This document shows, piece after piece, positions 63,001 through 64,000 of a stretch of DNA of 64,000 nt. The notes under the pieces were generated by a model. It searched no databases, was not told where the DNA came from, and was given only the letters and a program-made list of their open reading frames with translations. The stretch spans positions 10,540,001 to 10,604,000 of the forward strand of contig NC_135126.1 of NCBI RefSeq assembly GCF_050908995.1, read 5' to 3'. The stretch is from Andrena cerasifolii (taxonomy: Eukaryota; Arthropoda; Insecta; Hymenoptera; Andrenidae). Position 1 is the first letter of the stretch, and each line of letters opens with the position of its first letter. The position numbers and the translations under genes were made by a program.

Positions 63001-64000
63001 GCCAGCGACCCTGACATCGATTATCCGGCAACGAGGTCCGGGTGAGCATCGCAGCACGAACACAATCCTAGACGCGGCGCTATTAGGCACGCGCAGTTAG
63101 CATTGCATGTAATGACACACCTCTCGCAATTGAGGATGCCGTTCGTCCCGTCTAGTTGCCCAAAGGTCGATCGTGCCTGCAGGAACGATCTCTCGCCGGC
63201 GCGGCGATTGTGCCGGTGCATCGAAACGGCTATAAATGGATACTTAAACGCGTAAAATTTCGCGTTACGTGGCGCGCGCCACGCGACAGCCTGGACGGCT
63301 CTTCTTCCTTCTCCTCGGTTTAATTGAATCTCGGTCTTAGTCGTCGGCGCCCGTTCGTTCGTTATATTCGCTCGTCGCCCGTCTATGAAAGGTCCATTCC
63401 CCTCGCGTCCGCGTAAATATGTAAGTTCCATAGTAACTTTCTAAATCTGATACGCTCGTTAACGTCCGTTCCGACGATGACTGACATTCTAACAACGGAC
63501 AACATTAGAGAAGTATGCGACCGATTCTCGAACGCCGGAGCCTTTCATAGGTCGCGGCACGCAATCACAGAGGGCTTTGTTGCGTGTCGGCGAAGTCAAG
63601 TGTCAGGATCTATTTACTTCGATCCCGTCCGCTAGCGATCTAACGATTCCAAACAAGATGAAACGGATATCTTAATGAATAATGTGCGCCACGGGGCTCG
63701 AGGCCACGTCCGTGCCATTGTTGTCGGCAGAAAATTAATGTAGGAGTTTGATCTGTCTCTCTTCGCGTACCTTGTTTCTTGTCTAAACAGAATTTGTGCC
63801 TTCGCTTTCTCTATCCTTCTTACAAGTACGACTACGCGACACCCTCGGATTCAGCGTTCTGGTCGGCCGATCACGCGACAAATGAATTTTTCACCTGTGC
63901 TGTCTTGTTTATAAGGTGCTTACCACTGAAACCGTCGCGTGATTCGCGAAGCCGGATTTCGCCCCGAAACTCGCGTCACCTGAACCTTAAAAGTCGCGTC

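Larger units (their letters stand above)
56570..64000. other. No recognisable gene; CpG-rich non-coding DNA
   Basis: I see no recognised gene. There is a run of 15 T at 56799-56813, a perfect small hairpin at 59688-59705, an A/GA-rich tract at 60007-60037 and a TATATAAA motif near 59208. A 94-codon plus-strand frame (60718-61002) is followed by AATAAA at 61095-61100, but the frame is unrecognised and the opposite strand is also open. On the minus strand a good acceptor (CTTCCGTTTCTTCCTAG) ends at 62211. Confidence 0.45.

Noticed and set aside
1..64000. CRISPR arrays, operons, bacterial promoters or prophage
   Set aside because: There are no regularly spaced direct repeats, no packed co-directional genes and no recognisable bacterial or phage genes. 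The DNA is clearly eukaryotic in organisation.

Overview
The window looks like CpG-rich, largely non-coding nuclear DNA of an animal, most likely an insect and probably a hymenopteran (ant, bee or wasp). The basis is indirect: CpG is frequent almost everywhere, there is no operon-like packing of genes, and there are eukaryotic splice signals, insect-type transposons and a degenerate Jockey/I/R1-type non-LTR retrotransposon. The species call is inference. No protein-coding gene in the window could be recognised by family.

The best-supported features are mobile elements. Most of them stand out as AT-rich islands in the CpG-rich background. Three elements (4844-5784, 40197-40915, 46899-47575) share a GGGGAG terminus, a flanking TA on each side and one architecture, yet each carries its own internal word repeated in both orientations. 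There is also a piggyBac-like MITE between two TTAA sites (8701-9005), a long-armed TTAA foldback element (34653-35357), a hAT-like foldback element with an 8-bp target duplication (44575-45334), a foldback element of unknown class (55741-56569) and a LINE fragment on the minus strand (11369-11905).

The rest is intergenic or intronic. A near-ideal recursive splice site on the minus strand (50171-50210) and small acceptor-donor pairs on the plus strand (30297-30321, 38081-38098) suggest that parts lie in long introns of genes whose main exons are outside the window. A few short coding candidates are listed at low confidence: a first exon with a TATA box upstream (25886-26412), a two-exon model (41698-42721), a TATA-linked 40-codon ORF (53797-53975), an exon-like minus-strand end near 21852 and a minus-strand ORF at 23299-23514. 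None has recognisable homology.

There is no visible functional pathway linking these features. The window is best read as regulatory or intronic DNA that has absorbed several families of non-autonomous transposons. Transcript data and a repeat-library search would be decisive, and neither could be run here.
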